DNA of 64,000 bases from Oceanicaulis sp. HTCC2633 (GTDB lineage Bacteria > Pseudomonadota > Alphaproteobacteria > Caulobacterales > Maricaulaceae): assembly GCF_000152745.1 (NCBI RefSeq), contig NZ_CH672428.1, positions 802,916 to 866,915 of the forward strand, read 5' to 3'. Positions within the stretch are counted from its first letter, which is position 1. Every line of letters begins with the position of its first letter. The notes under the pieces are model-generated. The model had not been told where the DNA came from, did no database searches, and saw nothing but the letters and a program-made list of their open reading frames with translations. Made by a program: the position numbers and the translations under genes. Below, in pieces: positions 26,255 through 35,467 of the stretch.

Positions 26255-27604
26255 TCAGGCGCCGGCGCGCTGGAACGGATAAAAGTCTGATCCCAGACCC
26301 AGAATGCTGGTCAGCGCATCCAGCGCCTCGCGGCTTTCATTCACAAGGGCCGGATCGCCCAGATCCCCCGGCGCCAATGCCTCGCGATAATGGGTTTGCG
26401 CCCAGTCGGTGAGCTGCGCATAGAGCGCGTCATCCATCATCACTTTGGGATTGACGGCGTGGCGCTCGGCCTCGGTCAGCACCACGCGCAAGCGCAGGCA
26501 AGCTGGCCCGCCGCCATTGCGCATGGACTGGCGCACATCGGCGAACTTCACCGCGCCAATGGGCGTATTGCCGTCCACAAGACGCTGGCAATAGGCGTTG
26601 GTGGAGGCGGTTTCCTCGGTCTCTTTCGGCGCCACGAGAACCTGGCGCGCCTCGCCCGGCCAGATCAGAAGCTGGGAGTTGAAAAGGTAGGACGTGATGG
26701 CGTCCTCCAGCGGCACCTCGGCGTCGGGCACTTCCACAAAGACCGGCTCGAAGAGGCCGTCCGCCGCCTTGCGAATGGCGTCCAGTGCAGCGGCCTTGTC
26801 CTCAAAGGCGTGCTCATGGAAGAACAGGACAGGACCGGTTCCCACGCACACGACATCATTGTGGAAGGCGCCCGCCTCGATCGCCTTGCGCGACTGGCGG
26901 ATATGGACGGTGCGCTCAGACTTCAGACCATGGCGGCGCTCCACCGCTTCGCACGCCTGCAGGGTCTGGCGCGCCGGGAACTTGCCGTCCCAAGCCTCGA
27001 ACGCATCCCGGCCATGAACGAAGATTTCAACGCCTTCCGCGCCATGCTCGGCGCACAGGCGCACATGGTTGGCGGCGCCCTCGTCTGCGAAGGCGGACTG
27101 ATAGGGCAGCGTGTCGTGCACGGCGAAGCGCGCCGCGTCCGGAAAGATCGCCGACAGGGCGCGACGGGTCTGCTCGCCTTCGATGGAACGGTGCAACGCC
27201 GTCAGCAGGTTGGCGGGGGTGAAGTGAAGACGCCCGTCCGCCGTATCGGCGCTCGGGCTGACCGTGGCGGCATTCGCCGCCCACATGGAGCTGGCGGACA
27301 GCATGTTCAGCGCCAGCGCAGGCTGGGCCTTGTACGCGGCTTCCCAGATTGCGCCGTCACTGGCGCCTGAAAAGCCCAGCGCTTTGAGGTGCGGAATGTA
27401 CGGGCGCTCCTGCGGCGGCAGCACGCCCTGCACCAGACCGGCGTCGGCGAGGCTTTTGGCTTTCGCCAGCCCTTCCAGCACGCCCGCACGCGGCGCGGCG
27501 ATGGAGCCGGAATTCTTGGCGCTCGCCAGATTGCCCGGCGCGAGCCCGCCATAATTATGGGTCGGGCCGACAAGGCCGTCGAAATTGGCTTCCACCGCGC
27601 TCAT
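26255..27604 (-). CDS. astB: N-succinylarginine dihydrolase
   Basis: 449 aa; second step of the arginine succinyltransferase pathway, releasing 2 NH3 and CO2 from N2-succinylarginine to give succinylornithine. Amidinotransferase-fold features: N-terminal NFDGLVGPTHNYGGLAPGN, His in AGAFHNDVVCVG, and the nucleophilic Cys in NGGGPACLRLRVVLT. Length matches E. coli AstB. Last gene of the five-gene operon; it starts 3 nt after the astD stop codon. Confidence 0.96.
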   Translation of the reverse strand: MSAVEANFDGLVGPTHNYGGLAPGNLASAKNSGSIAAPRAGVLEGLAKAKSLADAGLVQGVLPPQERPYIPHLKALGFSGASDGAIWEAAYKAQPALALNMLSASSMWAANAATVSPSADTADGRLHFTPANLLTALHRSIEGEQTRRALSAIFPDAARFAVHDTLPYQSAFADEGAANHVRLCAEHGAEGVEIFVHGRDAFEAWDGKFPARQTLQACEAVERRHGLKSERTVHIRQSRKAIEAGAFHNDVVCVGTGPVLFFHEHAFEDKAAALDAIRKAADGLFEPVFVEVPDAEVPLEDAITSYLFNSQLLIWPGEARQVLVAPKETEETASTNAYCQRLVDGNTPIGAVKFADVRQSMRNGGGPACLRLRVVLTEAERHAVNPKVMMDDALYAQLTDWAQTHYREALAPGDLGDPALVNESREALDALTSILGLGSDFYPFQRAGA

Positions 27605-27606
27605 GA

Positions 27607-29058
27607 TCAGAGCCCTTTCACAGGCATTTTCTCGACCGTCGCAGCGGCCTGGGTCGCCACCGGATAGGCCACATAGTCCGCGGCGTAATAGGCGCTCGGG
27701 CGCAGATTGCCCGACTGGCCCGGCCCGCCGAACGGCATGGTGGAGGCCGCGCCCGGCGTCGGACGATTGCGGTTCACGATGCCGGCGCGGCTGCCCGCCC
27801 AGAACTGCTTCCAGAGATCTTCAGAGTCAGACACCAACCCGGCCGACAGGCCATAGGCGGTATTGTTGGCTTCCTTGAGCGCCGCCTCGAAACTGTCCGC
27901 CCGGCGTACCTGCAGGAGCGGGCCGAAGACTTCCTCGTCCGGCGTGTCCACGCCATCCACATCCAGAAGCCCGGGGCTGACAAAGGCGTCGCCGAGCGCC
28001 ATGGCTTCGGACTTGACGATGGGTCTGGCGCCCAGAGCAATGAGCTCATCCTGCGCCTTGAGAACATTCGCGGCCGCCTGAGCCGAGACCAGCGGCCCCA
28101 TGAAGGGTTCGGGATCGGCGTTCCACACATTGACGCTGAGCTTGCCGATCATGCCGACCAGCTGCTCGACCACGGCATCGCCCGCTGCGCCCTGGGGCAG
28201 GATCAGGCGACGCGCACAGGAGCAGCGCTGCCCTGCTGTAATGTAGCTCGACAGCACCGCAATGCGTGCGGCGGCCTCGGCGTCGGCCGCATCCCAGACC
28301 ACGAGCGGGTTGTTGCCGCCCATTTCGAGCGCCAGTTGCACGCCCGTGCGGCCTGCAAACTTCTTGTGGATGAAGGAACCGGTGTTCCAGCTGCCGGTGA
28401 ACAGCACGCCATCCAGTTCGGGATCGTCCAGCGCCGCGGCGCCGGTTTCACGCGCGCCCTGCACCAGGTTCAGAACGCCGGCGGGCAAGCCCGCCTTCTC
28501 CCAGCACTGGACCATGAATTCGCCCACGGCCGGAGTCAGCTCGGACGGCTTGAACACCACGGTGTTGCCCGCCAGAAGCGCGGGAATGATATGCCCGTTC
28601 GGCAGGTGTCCGGGGAAGTTGTACGGACCGAGGACGAACATGACGCCCAGCGGCTTGTGATCGAGCACAGCCTCGCCGAATTCGGTTTCGGTGACCTTGC
28701 GCCCGGCGCGCTCATCATGGGCGGCGATGGAAACGCCGACCTTGGCCGCCATGGCGCCCGCCTCGCCCTTGGTTTCCCAGAGCGGCTTGCCGGTCTCCCG
28801 GCTGATCAGCTGGGCGATGTGATCGGCTTCCGCCTTGACGATGTCGCCATAGGCCTCAACCACCGCCCGACGCTCTTCATAAGGGGTCAGCGCCCATTCG
28901 CCGAACGCGGCGCGGGACGATCCGAACGCCTCCTTGACGATGTCAGGCGTGGCGCTCTTGCCGGTCCAGACCGTGTCGCCCGTGGCGGGATCGGTTGAGC
29001 TCATCGCGGCGGCGCCGCCTGACACCCATTGTCCTGAGATAAAAGCGGAATGCGCCAT
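27607..29058 (-). CDS. astD: Succinylglutamic semialdehyde dehydrogenase
   Basis: 483 aa aldehyde dehydrogenase that oxidises succinylglutamate semialdehyde with NAD. Start at ATG 29058 (MAHSAFISGQWV), which overlaps the astA stop codon as ATGA; longer in-frame codons upstream lie inside astA. Catalytic Cys is in AGQRCSCARRLILP, the general-base Glu in LALEMGGNNPLVVWD, and LGPYNFPGHLPNGHIIPALLAGNTVVFKPSE is the NAD-binding start. Ends with the AstD-type TPGAASTMPFGGPGQSGNLRPSAYYAADY. Confidence 0.95.
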   Translation of the reverse strand: MAHSAFISGQWVSGGAAAMSSTDPATGDTVWTGKSATPDIVKEAFGSSRAAFGEWALTPYEERRAVVEAYGDIVKAEADHIAQLISRETGKPLWETKGEAGAMAAKVGVSIAAHDERAGRKVTETEFGEAVLDHKPLGVMFVLGPYNFPGHLPNGHIIPALLAGNTVVFKPSELTPAVGEFMVQCWEKAGLPAGVLNLVQGARETGAAALDDPELDGVLFTGSWNTGSFIHKKFAGRTGVQLALEMGGNNPLVVWDAADAEAAARIAVLSSYITAGQRCSCARRLILPQGAAGDAVVEQLVGMIGKLSVNVWNADPEPFMGPLVSAQAAANVLKAQDELIALGARPIVKSEAMALGDAFVSPGLLDVDGVDTPDEEVFGPLLQVRRADSFEAALKEANNTAYGLSAGLVSDSEDLWKQFWAGSRAGIVNRNRPTPGAASTMPFGGPGQSGNLRPSAYYAADYVAYPVATQAAATVEKMPVKGL

Positions 29059-30080
29059 CAGCTTAGCTCCTTGGTCCATAGGCGTACGGTTTGTCCCGCG
29101 CTGACATTCAACGCGCGGGCGGCGTCTGCATCCAGAGAAACGGCGTCCCCGGTGACGCTGACCTCTGCATGCACGCATCGGAAATCAGGCATCTGATTGT
29201 TGGAGACCAGAGCGCGCAGCGTGTCGCCGCCCGGCGCGCCGTCCGCCACGCTCATCAGATGACTGTCCTTGATGGTGCGGACATCATCGGTCTCACAGCT
29301 GACCAGCGGCCCGCCATCGAAAATGTCCACATAGCGGTCATAGCGAAAGCCTTCCGACTCCAGCAATCGCAATGCATTGGCGCCATGGGGATGGGTCTTG
29401 CCGATCACGGCCTGGACCTCGTCCGGCAAGAGATCGAGAAAGATCGCCGAGCGCGGCATCAGGTCGAGGATGAACTGGTTGTCCGTGGCTGCTGACAGGG
29501 AATCCGCTTCCTCAAAACTCATGCGGAAGAAGGGACGCGTCACATGCTCGTAGAAAACGGACTCGCCCTTGTCGTCTACAACGCCGCGCAACTCAGACAG
29601 CATGCGATGGCCAAAGCGGGTTCGGTCCGCCGCCACCAGCATGTAGCGGCTCTGCGAGGTGAGCCGCCCTGCCCCTGACCCGCGCAGCGCGTCGCTGACA
29701 AACAGCGACCCCACTTCCGTGCAGCCGGCGAAATCATTCACGAGCAGCATGGCGTCCATGTCAAAGCGGCGATCCGCTTCTCTGGAAGACTGGGCGATGG
29801 TGAAAATCTTGAAGTCGAAATAGGGCTTCTTCACCCCCACTTCGGCTTTCACCGCCGCGGTGCCGTAGACCTGACCAGTGACGGAATCCTCCAGCATCAG
29901 CTGGTAGACGCACTCGGAACGGTCCTCGAGCACGCCTTCAAACGCCTGCTCGGACTTCAGGAGTTTGGCGTGCAAGGCCTCGTCATCCAGCGACAGGCTG
30001 GTGAAACCCGGACCCGCAGCCCGCGCGAGTTCTACGAATGCGGCATGGTCATCTGACCGTGCGGCGCGCACCACGAGCAT
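29058..30080 (-). CDS. astA: Arginine N-succinyltransferase
   Basis: 340 aa GNAT-like acyltransferase that moves the succinyl group of succinyl-CoA to arginine, the first AST step. Diagnostic parts: N-terminal LVVRAARSDDHAAFVELARAAGPGFTSL, the EVGSLFVSDALRGSGAGRLTSQSRYML acceptor/CoA region, ELRGV, and PFFRMSFEEAD. It is a single AstA chain (not AruF/AruG pair members). 17 nt after the M20 gene and overlapping astD. Confidence 0.95.
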   Translation of the reverse strand: MLVVRAARSDDHAAFVELARAAGPGFTSLSLDDEALHAKLLKSEQAFEGVLEDRSECVYQLMLEDSVTGQVYGTAAVKAEVGVKKPYFDFKIFTIAQSSREADRRFDMDAMLLVNDFAGCTEVGSLFVSDALRGSGAGRLTSQSRYMLVAADRTRFGHRMLSELRGVVDDKGESVFYEHVTRPFFRMSFEEADSLSAATDNQFILDLMPRSAIFLDLLPDEVQAVIGKTHPHGANALRLLESEGFRYDRYVDIFDGGPLVSCETDDVRTIKDSHLMSVADGAPGGDTLRALVSNNQMPDFRCVHAEVSVTGDAVSLDADAARALNVSAGQTVRLWTKELS

Positions 30081-30097
30081 GGCGCGTCCCCCTTGTT

Positions 30098-31357
30098 CTA
30101 ACCGGCCTCTGACAGAGCCCGGGCATCCTGCGCATTGAACCGTCCGCGCGCGAACTGCATCAACATCACTGCTGACAACTGCGCCCGTTCGACGAAGCTC
30201 GAAAGCTTCGCGATCTCGCGGTCAGAGTGAATGTCGGCGCCGCGCACACCCAGCGTGTCCACATTGGGACAACCGGACGCCCACAGATTATTGCCTTCGC
30301 AGACGCCGCCGGTATCGGCCCACTTTATGTCCAGACCTATGGCCTGACCCGCCGTCCGCGTCCAGTCGAACATGCGCTGGTTGGCGGGGCTCATGGGTTT
30401 GGGAGGGCGCGTGAAACCGCCGTGAAGGTCTGCAGTGATGCCGTCCCGCGCATCGGCGGCCCGCACCAGCTTTTCCATCTCGGACTTGGCCCAGATGGCG
30501 TCCTCTTCGGTCTTCACCCGCACATTGAAGCGGCAAATCCCCAGATCCGGCACCACATTGGGCGCCCCGCCCCCATCAATGCGGGAGACATTGAAGGTCA
30601 CGTCAGGGCGCTGACCATTGAGAAGGTCGAGTGAACGCGCGAAATCCGCCGCCGCCACGATGGCGTTCCGGCCCAGATGGTGCTCGCGCCCGGCATGGGC
30701 GGCGCGTCCCAGACAGCGTAGCGAAAAATTACCCGAGCCCTTGCGGGCCCCGGCCAGCGAGCCATCCGCCAGCGCCGGCTCATAGGTCATGCCCACATGG
30801 GCTTTCGAGCCCAGTTCCATCAGGACAGGGCCGGACCCCAGCGAGCCGATCTCCTCATCCGGGCTGACAAGGATGTCATAGCCGATCTGTTTGGCCCAGG
30901 GGCTGCGCTCAAGCGCCAGAAGGCCATGCAGCATCACAAGAAGGCCGCCCTTCATGTCCGCCACGCCCGGCCCGTTGATCGTGTCGTCATCCACAAGACG
31001 CCAGTCCTGAAACCCGCTGTCCTTCGGGAACACTGTGTCATGGTGCCCGGTGAGCACGATGCGGACCGGCGCTTCGGGCCGTTTGGACACCTTCATCGAA
31101 GGCGTATAGGGCACCTCGCGGATTTCGCCGTCGAGTTCGACCGTGGTGGAGGGTTCGAGCTCCACTGCGCTGACATCTCCCTCAAGCTCGGAGAACGCCT
31201 CGGACAGGGCCGTGCGCATGGTCTCAAGACCGTCAGCATTGCGGCTGCCCGAATTGATTTTCGACCAGGCCTTCACCGTGTCGATCATGTGATCGCCGCG
31301 GCTTTCGATCCAGTCGAGGATGGCGCGTTCGTCCTTGTCGAGGGAGATATCAGTCAT
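30098..31357 (-). CDS. M20-family hydrolase in the ast operon; candidate succinylglutamate desuccinylase
   Basis: 419-aa cytosolic M20 peptidase with all metal and catalytic residues visible: LTGHHDTVFP (His, Asp), GPGVADMKGGL (bridging Asp), SPDEEIGS (Glu-Glu), and the C-terminal RGADIHSDRE His. The dimerisation domain (SLRCLGRAAHAGREHHLGRNAI) is normal. It sits between the PLP gene and astA with gaps of 15 and 17 nt. Its position takes the place of astE, the final desuccinylase. M20 enzymes such as DapE remove succinyl groups, so a desuccinylase role is reasonable inference; carboxypeptidase G2-like activity is the alternative. Confidence 0.85.
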   Translation of the reverse strand: MTDISLDKDERAILDWIESRGDHMIDTVKAWSKINSGSRNADGLETMRTALSEAFSELEGDVSAVELEPSTTVELDGEIREVPYTPSMKVSKRPEAPVRIVLTGHHDTVFPKDSGFQDWRLVDDDTINGPGVADMKGGLLVMLHGLLALERSPWAKQIGYDILVSPDEEIGSLGSGPVLMELGSKAHVGMTYEPALADGSLAGARKGSGNFSLRCLGRAAHAGREHHLGRNAIVAAADFARSLDLLNGQRPDVTFNVSRIDGGGAPNVVPDLGICRFNVRVKTEEDAIWAKSEMEKLVRAADARDGITADLHGGFTRPPKPMSPANQRMFDWTRTAGQAIGLDIKWADTGGVCEGNNLWASGCPNVDTLGVRGADIHSDREIAKLSSFVERAQLSAVMLMQFARGRFNAQDARALSEAG

Positions 31358-31372
31358 GGCGGTCCTTTCCGA

Positions 31373-32665
31373 TCAGGCGTCCTTGAGAGCTTGTTCAAAG
31401 TCGGCGATCAGGTCGTCCGGATTCTCGACCCCGATCGACACGCGAACCATGCCCGGATCAAACCCCAGGCGCTGCTGAAGCTCCCGGTCCACCGCGGCGT
31501 GGGTGGTGCTGCCCGGATGGCAGATCAAGGTCTCGGTGCCGCCCAGCGACACGGCCAGCTTGGCCACCTTCAGCGCATTGAGCATGCGGAAGGCCGCATC
31601 CTGCCCGCCCTCGACGTCAAAGGCGAAGGTCGAGCCGTGCATGTCGCCGGACTGGCGCTTGTGCACTTCGTAATCGCGCGTGCCCTCCTCCAGGAAACCC
31701 AGATAGCGGACCTTCTTCACCTTGGGGTGATCGCGCAGATATTCCGCCACCTTGCGGGCGCCTTCGAAGGCGGCGCGCATGCGCAGCGTCACGGTTTCAA
31801 GCGAGCGCGCCAGCATCCAGCAGGTATGCGGGTCCAGATTGGTGCCCATGCCCGAGCGCAACTTGCGCACCGGAAGCATCTGGTCGGACTTGCCCAGCGC
31901 CGCGCCCCCGATCAGGTCGGAGTGGCCGCCGATATATTTGGTCAGCGAATAGACGACGATATCGCCGCCCAGCTCCAACGGCTTGTGGCCGATGGGGCCG
32001 AGAATGGTGTTGTCCACCACCACCGGCGGGCGGTGGCCCTGACGCTCGCCGATCTCATCGGCCAGCTTGGCCATGAGCTTGAGGTCCACCACCTCATTGG
32101 TCGGATTGGTCGGGGTCTCGCAATACAGAACCGAGATGCGCCCTTTATCCAGGGCCGCATCCACGACCTTGCGGATTTCCTCTTCAGAGGCGCCCGCGAA
32201 GAAGTCGGCGCTGGCGATGCCGTATTGCGGCAGGATCGAGCGGATGAGGGTCTCCGTGCCGCCATAGAGCGGCGTCGATTGCAGGATCACGTCGCCAGCG
32301 CGCGAATGGGCCATCAGCACCGTCGAGATCGCGCCCATGCCCGACGAGAACACCAGCGCGTCTTCGGCCCCTTCAAAGACCGCGAGCCGGTCCTCGAGCA
32401 CTTCCATGTTGGGGTTGTTGAAACGCGAGTACAGCAGCCCCGCCGTCTCCGGATCACCCGCTTCCTTCTTGCCGCCCATGATGCGGAAATAGGCCGCGCC
32501 CTCTTCCGCCGTCGCGAAAGCGAAGGTCGAGGTGAGAAAGACGGGCGGCTTGATGGAACCTTCCGACATCTTAGCATCGAAGCCGTAGCTCATCATCAGG
32601 GTTTCAGGGCTCAGCGCGCGGTCGCCCAGCGCGCGTTTGCGATAGGGAGTGTCCGGCTTGCTCAT
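31373..32665 (-). CDS. Cystathionine gamma-synthase-family PLP enzyme
   Basis: 430 aa fold-type I PLP enzyme of the Cys/Met-metabolism group. PLP Lys is in VVYSLTKYIGGHSDLIGG; the cofactor Tyr is in LLYSRFNNPNMEVLEDRLAVFEGAEDALVFSSGMGAIST; the active-site loop is TPLYGGTETL, so the Cys after YG that marks methionine gamma-lyase is Gly. C-terminal SLGGTETLICHPGSTTHAAV and VRVSIGVENPDDLIADFEQAL are standard. It is the first gene of the ast operon. It could perform a gamma-elimination or gamma-replacement; it is not an aminotransferase, so it does not replace AstC. Confidence 0.9.
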   Translation of the reverse strand: MSKPDTPYRKRALGDRALSPETLMMSYGFDAKMSEGSIKPPVFLTSTFAFATAEEGAAYFRIMGGKKEAGDPETAGLLYSRFNNPNMEVLEDRLAVFEGAEDALVFSSGMGAISTVLMAHSRAGDVILQSTPLYGGTETLIRSILPQYGIASADFFAGASEEEIRKVVDAALDKGRISVLYCETPTNPTNEVVDLKLMAKLADEIGERQGHRPPVVVDNTILGPIGHKPLELGGDIVVYSLTKYIGGHSDLIGGAALGKSDQMLPVRKLRSGMGTNLDPHTCWMLARSLETVTLRMRAAFEGARKVAEYLRDHPKVKKVRYLGFLEEGTRDYEVHKRQSGDMHGSTFAFDVEGGQDAAFRMLNALKVAKLAVSLGGTETLICHPGSTTHAAVDRELQQRLGFDPGMVRVSIGVENPDDLIADFEQALKDA

Positions 32666-32863
32666 GGGCCAGGTCCTTGTTCAGAACGCCCTGCCGGGAC
32701 CGGGCGGGCGTAAAAATCTAAATCGGTGATGGCAGGTACTTGCGATGCGTGCGCGGCCTGGTCAACCCGCTCCCAGGGAAGGATGCCAGCCCTGCGGCGC
32801 CTGCACACAGGAGATTGCGTTGCGATCACGCAAGCCAGGCCAAGCGGGCTTTACGGCGCCAAC

Positions 32864-32897
32864 GAAAACGGCCCGGGGCGAGACGCCCCGGGCCGCA
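32864..32897 (-). terminator. Terminator of the ompA-like gene
   Basis: CGGCCCGGGGCG (32869-32880) is the inverted repeat of CGCCCCGGGCCG (32884-32895), a 12-bp stem with a 3-nt loop. Read on the minus strand it is followed by TTTTCGTTG. It lies just after the stop codon of the OmpA gene. Confidence 0.8.
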
Positions 32898-32919
32898 ATC
32901 TTTCGCCAGTGCGATAGAC

Positions 32920-33987
32920 CTAGTTGAGGTCGATCATCACTTCAGCGCGACGGTTGAGCGGCTCACGCACGCCATCCGGGGTCTCGACGGCCGGACGGCT
33001 TTCGCCGAAGGCTTCGAGAGAGATGGCGGACGCCGGAACGCCGAGGCGAACCATTTCGTCGCGGACCGCACGCGCACGGCGCTCGGACAGGCCGACGTTG
33101 TAGGACGCAGCGCCCGAACGGTCAGCGTGGCCGTCGATGCTCACGGAAGCCACGCCGCAATTGCGAGCCTGACTGACCGCCTGGTTGATCACGGCAGCCG
33201 CCTGGCTGGAGATCTCGGAACGGTCCCAAGCAAAGTACACCACGAAGCCGGCGTCTTCACATTCCGGCGCCGGAGGCGGCGGAGGAGGCGGCGGCGGGGG
33301 CGGCGGCGGCGGGGGCGGCGGCGGGGGCGGCGGCGCAGCAGGCTCCGGAGCGGAGAACAGATAGCGCAGGCCGATCCAGGCCTCATGACCGCCAACGCGA
33401 CCCAGCTCCAGGTTCGGAGCATAATCGGTCTCGCCGTAGCCGAAGTAACGGTACTCGGTGTCGAGGGTCAGGTTGCGGGCGAGCTCCCAGCCGATGCCGG
33501 CGATCAGCTGATAGCCGACCGTTGCATCAGAATCGTCGACCGTCACGAAGGTCGAAGCCGGGGAGTAGGTGCCAGTGTCCCAGCCCATGGCGGAAATGTC
33601 GGACTGAACCCAGCCCAGACCAGCGCCGATGTAGGGAGTCCAGAACGAACCCGTGTCGAAATCATAGATGAGGTTCAGCATGCCGGACCACACCTGGAAG
33701 TCCGAGCTGCTGTTCTCGAAGTTGCCGACAGCGCCGGTGTCGTTGAAGCGGTGAGCCAGCTCACCTTCAAGACGCCAGTTGTTGGCCCACTGGTAGCCGA
33801 GAGCCAGCTTTTCGCGAATATCGCCTTCGCCCTGGATCTCGCCGTTCAGGCTGCCGGAGACATCAACGTCGCCCGGAGCGCCATAACCAAGCGCACCGCT
33901 GACGTACCAACCTTCATCCGCAACCGCCATGGACGGCGCGGCGAGGATGGCCCCAACGGCGACTGCCGAAAGAAGCTTTGTTTTCAT
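32920..33987 (-). CDS. OmpA-family outer-membrane protein with polyproline linker
   Basis: 355 aa from the ATG at 33987 (MKTKLLSAVAVG), with GGAGGGGGATAGG upstream. Signal peptide ends ...MAVA. Residues to ~220 are an eight-strand OmpA-like barrel (GWYVSGALGYG, KLALGYQWANNWRLEGELAHRF, TPYIGAGLGWVQSD, GYQLIAGIGWELARNLTLDTEYRYFGYG, EAWIGLRYLF). Then comes a run of 21 prolines. The C-terminal OmpA/MotB domain binds peptidoglycan: VVYFAWDRSEISSQAA, SIDGHADRSGAASYNVGLSERRARAV with the Asp and Arg that hold diaminopimelate, and NRRAEVMI. It joins outer membrane to cell wall. One gene, own terminator. Confidence 0.95.
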   Translation of the reverse strand: MKTKLLSAVAVGAILAAPSMAVADEGWYVSGALGYGAPGDVDVSGSLNGEIQGEGDIREKLALGYQWANNWRLEGELAHRFNDTGAVGNFENSSSDFQVWSGMLNLIYDFDTGSFWTPYIGAGLGWVQSDISAMGWDTGTYSPASTFVTVDDSDATVGYQLIAGIGWELARNLTLDTEYRYFGYGETDYAPNLELGRVGGHEAWIGLRYLFSAPEPAAPPPPPPPPPPPPPPPPPPPPPAPECEDAGFVVYFAWDRSEISSQAAAVINQAVSQARNCGVASVSIDGHADRSGAASYNVGLSERRARAVRDEMVRLGVPASAISLEAFGESRPAVETPDGVREPLNRRAEVMIDLN

Positions 33988-34140
33988 CCTATCCCCCTCC
34001 GGGCGGAGAACGCCCTTCGTGTGAGCATTAAAATTAACATCGTGCCCAACGCACCAAGACGAGCATTGGTTCCATGTCACGCACATCGATAACTGATTTG
34101 ATTGCACAACACCACTGGAATGGCGCGGATTCCGCCCCCG

Positions 34141-35349
34141 TTAGCGCACGACGGAACGCTCCTGGAGCGCCAGAAACTCATTTTCATCCACCCCGAGGCG
34201 TTCGTGCAACACCTCCTGGGTGTGTTCCGCGAAACGCGGCGGCGCGCGATGATATTGCGGCGGCGTCTGGAGCAGGCGCATCGGATTCGCAATCATGGGC
34301 GCGTCGCCAATGCCGGTCATGGGCAGCGTGAACGCCAGCTCTCGCGAGCGGGCCTGTTCATGGCTGAAGACCTGATCCAGTTGCAGGATCGGCCCGCATG
34401 GCACGCCCGCCTCGTGCAGTGCGCCTATCCAGTGATCCGTGCCCCGTGTCGCCAGGACCAGGGTGATCTCAGCGACGAGGATTTCCCGGTTGGCGACGCG
34501 ATCCGAATTTCGCCTGAAACGCGAGTCCGCCCCCCATTCCGGTCGCCCCAGAGCCGATGCAAACGCCTGGAACTGGCCATCATTGCCCACAGCCACCGCC
34601 AGTCGCCCGTCCGCCGTTGGGAAGTCCTGATACGGAACGATATTGGGATGCGCGTTTCCGGCGCGCCCTGGCGGCTTGCCGGAAACGAAATAGTTCGCCG
34701 CCTGGTTGGCCAGCATTGCGGCCTGCACATCAAACAACGCCATGTCGATATGTTGGCCGCCCCGACCCGTAGAGCGGGCGATCAGCGCCGCCATGACCGC
34801 GCCCGCCGCATACACGCCGGTAAACAGATCGACGGCCGGCACGCCCACCTTCATCGGCGCATCTTCGCCGGTCACGCTCATCAGGCCGCCCATGGCCTGG
34901 ATCAGAAAGTCGTAGCCGGGCTGGTTCGACCACGGGCCCGTCTGGCCGAAGCCGGTCACCGAGCAATAGACCAGATCAGGGTTGATCGCGCTCAGGCTGT
35001 CGTAATCGAGCCCGTACTTGCGCAGGCCGCCGGTCTTGTAGTTCTCGATCACCACATCGCTCTCGGCGGCCAGCCGCTTCAGAATCGCCTGACCGTCCGG
35101 ATCCGTAATGTTGACGGCGATGGAGCGCTTGTTGCGGTTGGCGCACAGATAATAGGCCGCATCCGCCTCCGCGCCGCTCTCGTCCTTGAGAAAGGGCGGC
35201 CCCCAGCGACGCGTATCATCGCCGGATGCCGGGTTCTCCACCTTGATGACGTCGGCGCCCAGATCCCCCAGGATTTGCGCGCACCAGGGCCCCGCGAGAA
35301 CCCGGGACAGGTCCAGAACCTTGATATGGGACAACGGCGCGAGGGTCAT
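34141..35349 (-). CDS. CaiB/BaiF-type CoA transferase (class III)
   Basis: 402 aa. Class III family features: LSHIKVLDLSRVLAGPWCAQILGDLGADVIKVENPASGDDTRRWGPPF at the N-terminus, CANRNKRSIAVNI, DVVIENYKTGGLRKYGLDY, VYCSVTGFGQTGPWSNQPGYDFLIQAMGGLMSVTG, and the catalytic Asp in MALFDVQAAMLANQAANYF. Moves CoA between carboxylic acids through a mixed-anhydride/thioester path. Start ATG has GGAG 7 nt upstream. Substrate unknown (formyl-, carnitine-, succinyl- and glutaryl-CoA transferases all look alike). Single gene. Confidence 0.93.
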   Translation of the reverse strand: MTLAPLSHIKVLDLSRVLAGPWCAQILGDLGADVIKVENPASGDDTRRWGPPFLKDESGAEADAAYYLCANRNKRSIAVNITDPDGQAILKRLAAESDVVIENYKTGGLRKYGLDYDSLSAINPDLVYCSVTGFGQTGPWSNQPGYDFLIQAMGGLMSVTGEDAPMKVGVPAVDLFTGVYAAGAVMAALIARSTGRGGQHIDMALFDVQAAMLANQAANYFVSGKPPGRAGNAHPNIVPYQDFPTADGRLAVAVGNDGQFQAFASALGRPEWGADSRFRRNSDRVANREILVAEITLVLATRGTDHWIGALHEAGVPCGPILQLDQVFSHEQARSRELAFTLPMTGIGDAPMIANPMRLLQTPPQYHRAPPRFAEHTQEVLHERLGVDENEFLALQERSVVR

Positions 35350-35467
35350 GTACGGCTCCAGAGCAGAACGGTTAGGGCGATGTCCTGTCTGGGCTAGCCC
35401 CGCCTCAGGCCCAGCGCAAGCAGCGCTTGTGTGTTGCCCCGGCTTTTGCGCCGCCTAGCCTGCGCAC

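Noticed and set aside
30797-34092. Long plus-strand frames (638 and 450 codons) over the ast PLP/M20 genes and ompA
   Set aside because: No protein family features, and they run through the polyproline tract as poly-Arg/Gly; opposite-strand shadows.
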